7,637 nt of DNA, taken from the NCBI GenBank assembly GCA_955652195.1, contig CATPBC010000432.1:1-7637 (forward strand). Reading direction: 5' to 3'. The notes under the pieces are model-generated. The model was not told where the DNA came from and made no database searches. It worked only from the letters and a program-made list of their open reading frames with translations. Position numbers and translations under genes: made by a program. The stretch comes from an uncultured Xanthobacteraceae bacterium. Its GTDB lineage: Bacteria > Pseudomonadota > Alphaproteobacteria > Rhizobiales > Xanthobacteraceae. Positions 6,110 through 7,637 of the stretch are shown here, one piece after another (the first letter of the stretch is position 1; the number at the start of each line of letters is the position of its first letter).

Positions 6110-7489
6110 TTCCGCAGCCACGCGCGCGTAGGTCGCCGACCTCTTCCGCATCGTCACCAGCTCCTCGGCGGCGGTCGGATGCAAGGCCATGGTCGCATCG
6201 AAGTCGGCCTTTTTTGCGCCCATCTTCACCGCGACGGCGGCGACTTGGGCGATTTCGGCCGCACCCTCGCCGACGACATGGCAACCGACGACGCGATCAG
6301 AGAGCCCATCGACCACGAGCTTCATCAAGACAGTCGTGTCGCGGCCGGACAGCGTTGCTTTGAGCGGCTTGAACATCGCCTTGTAGATGTCGGTTTGCGC
6401 AAGCCGCTCTCGCGCCTGCGCCTCGGTCAGCCCGACTGTGCCGATTTCGGGATCCGAGAACACCGCGGTCGGCACATTGGTGTGATCGACCTTGGTCGGC
6501 TTGCCGCCGAATACCGTATCGGCGAAGGCGTGGCCCTCGCGAATTGCCACCGGTGTCAAATTGATCCGGTTCGTGACGTCGCCGACGGCGTAGATGTTCG
6601 CCACCGTCGTACGCGAATATTCATCCACCGCGATGCCGCCGTTTTTCGCGATCTCGACGCCTGCGTCTTTGAGGCCCATTTTAGCGATATTCGGCGCGCG
6701 TCCGACCGCGAACATCACCCGGTCGGCCGGAATGTGATTGCCGCTCGACAGCCGCACCAAGAAATGCCCGCCGGCATTCTCGACGGCCGCGACTTTGCAG
6801 CCCGTGAGCACGCGCATGCCGCGCGCCTCCATTTCCATGCGAACGTGGTGACGGACCTCGTCATCGAAACCGCGCAAAATATTTTCGCCGCGATAGATCA
6901 GCGTCACATGCGAGCCCAGCCCGGCAAAGATCCCGGCGAACTCCACGGCAATATAGCCGCCGCCCTGAATCAACACGCGCCGCGGGAAGTGGGGCAAATG
7001 GAACGCCTCGTTCGAAGAAATGACGTGCTCGATGCCTGGAATCGGATCGCCGTAGCTTGGCGTCGCGCCGGTTGCGACCAGGACATAGCCTGCGCGCACC
7101 CGCGGACCATCCGCCAGCTCGACGGTGTGAGCGTCGATGAGCGTGGCGCGGTTTTTGACCACTTTGACGCCGGCTTTCGCCAGCGTCGCGCCATAAGCGG
7201 CTTCGAGCCGAGCGATCTCGCGATCCTTGTTGGCGATCAGCGTCGTCCAGTCGAACGATGAATGCGGCACGGTCCAGCCGTAACCGGCAGCATCTTCGAA
7301 TTCGGCATGAAACCGCGACGCATAGACCAGGAGCTTCTTGGGCACGCAGCCGCGAATGACGCAGGTGCCGCCGAGCCGATATTCCTCGGCAACCGTGACG
7401 CTGGCGCCATGCTCGGCGGCAATGCGCGCCGCGCGTACGCCGCCCGATCCGCCTCCAATGACGAAAAGATCGACGTCGCGCTCCGCCAT
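6107..7489 (-). CDS. gor: glutathione-disulfide reductase
   Basis: An FAD-dependent cytosolic homodimer that reduces glutathione disulfide to glutathione with NADPH. Its 460 residues are the normal family length. The FAD-binding Rossmann motif GGGSGG is at 12-17 and the redox-active disulfide is C43/C48 in GGTCVIRGCVPKK. The NADPH domain has GGGYIA at 176-181. R200 and R206 in YRGENILRGFD match the arginines that hold the 2'-phosphate in E. coli Gor and so indicate NADPH rather than NADH. The second FAD motif (YAVGDVT, 300-306) is intact, and the C-terminal interface domain carries the catalytic His-Glu pair H437/E442 in HPTAAEE. These points separate it from mercuric reductase and dihydrolipoamide dehydrogenase. 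The ATG at 7489 lies one base after the stop of the DUF2059 gene, so translation is probably coupled; no strong Shine-Dalgarno is seen. It would supply reduced glutathione to glutathione-dependent enzymes such as MaiA, although the two are on separate transcripts. Confidence 0.97.
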   Translation of the reverse strand: MAERDVDLFVIGGGSGGVRAARIAAEHGASVTVAEEYRLGGTCVIRGCVPKKLLVYASRFHAEFEDAAGYGWTVPHSSFDWTTLIANKDREIARLEAAYGATLAKAGVKVVKNRATLIDAHTVELADGPRVRAGYVLVATGATPSYGDPIPGIEHVISSNEAFHLPHFPRRVLIQGGGYIAVEFAGIFAGLGSHVTLIYRGENILRGFDDEVRHHVRMEMEARGMRVLTGCKVAAVENAGGHFLVRLSSGNHIPADRVMFAVGRAPNIAKMGLKDAGVEIAKNGGIAVDEYSRTTVANIYAVGDVTNRINLTPVAIREGHAFADTVFGGKPTKVDHTNVPTAVFSDPEIGTVGLTEAQARERLAQTDIYKAMFKPLKATLSGRDTTVLMKLVVDGLSDRVVGCHVVGEGAAEIAQVAAVAVKMGAKKADFDATMALHPTAAEELVTMRKRSATYARVAAE

Positions 7490-7490
7490 G

Positions 7491-7637
7491 TTACAGATCG
7501 TGTCCGCGCTTTTTCATCTCGGCGCGCATTTTGTTGATGACGTCCTGAGAAAAATCGTCGGCCCAGGTGCCAGCCATGGCCATGCTCTCGTCCAGTGCCT
7601 TCGGCTCCTCGTCAATGACCTTCTGGCCAAGCGGCGA
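7491..7637 (-). CDS. DUF2059 domain-containing protein, C-terminal end (partial)
   Basis: The last 48 codons of a gene that continues past the right edge of the window. The visible residues begin SPLGQKVIDEEP and end EMKKRGHDL before a TAA stop. The SPxGQK motif followed by an amphipathic, charged C-terminal helix is the hallmark of the DUF2059 family as I know it. Members are usually small proteins of about 150-200 residues, often with a signal peptide, and of unknown function. The stop is one base from the gor start, so the two genes almost certainly share a transcript. In related rhizobia I recall ribose-5-phosphate isomerase (rpiA) further upstream; that lies outside the window and is recall only. 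The N-terminus, signal peptide and length cannot be assessed. Confidence 0.82.
   Translation of the reverse strand, partial: SPLGQKVIDEEPKALDESMAMAGTWADDFSQDVINKMRAEMKKRGHDL

Noticed and set aside
6179..7261. A 360-codon plus-strand open frame opposite gor
   Set aside because: It is antisense to a gene with complete glutathione reductase motifs. Its His/Arg/Asp-rich translation matches no family I recognise and is typical of mirror frames in GC-rich coding DNA.
711..7489. A dedicated glutathione/NAD redox system linking maiA, gor and nadE
   Set aside because: The genes lie in two convergent blocks with intervening unrelated genes. Shared cofactors are common among housekeeping enzymes, so the proximity is probably incidental.

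Overview
The window is an ordinary, gene-dense stretch of a GC-rich chromosome, most likely from an alphaproteobacterium of the order Hyphomicrobiales (Rhizobiales; Bradyrhizobium/Xanthobacteraceae-like). That placement is inferred from protein families: a class II (plant/mycobacterial-type) DAHP synthase, a DUF2865 secreted protein, and a DUF2059 protein abutting a glutathione reductase. It is recall of family distribution, not a database search. There are no rRNA or tRNA genes, insertion sequences, phage genes or CRISPR arrays, and no gene-free stretch longer than about 200 bases.

Layout: two convergent blocks meet near position 2650. The plus-strand block (1-2634) holds a MarR-family regulator, a zeta-class glutathione S-transferase/maleylacetoacetate isomerase (maiA) that overlaps it by 4 nt, and, after 76 bp, a secreted cysteine-rich DUF2865 protein of unknown function. 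The minus-strand block reads from the right edge leftwards: the 3' end of a DUF2059 protein, glutathione reductase (gor) one base later, a 197-bp gap with a possible promoter and an unusual CTAG-containing repeat cluster, class II DAHP synthase (first step of the shikimate pathway), an 84-bp gap with a hairpin, and glutamine-dependent NAD+ synthetase (nadE).

How the genes relate: MarR plus maiA looks like a small aromatic (tyrosine/homogentisate or gentisate) catabolic unit, because MaiA isomerises maleylacetoacetate-type ring-cleavage products using glutathione. gor keeps glutathione reduced with NADPH, nadE makes NAD+ (and so feeds NADP+), and the DAHP synthase commits carbon to aromatic biosynthesis. 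Apart from the MarR-maiA and DUF2059-gor couplings, the adjacency looks like housekeeping gene order rather than one pathway. All five recognisable enzymes and regulators appear intact, and all catalytic residues that can be located are present.

I see no novel multi-gene system here. The items most worth a second look are the uncharacterised DUF2865 protein, which shows an internal duplication of cysteine-bracketed helical modules, and the repeat cluster in the DAHP synthase leader.
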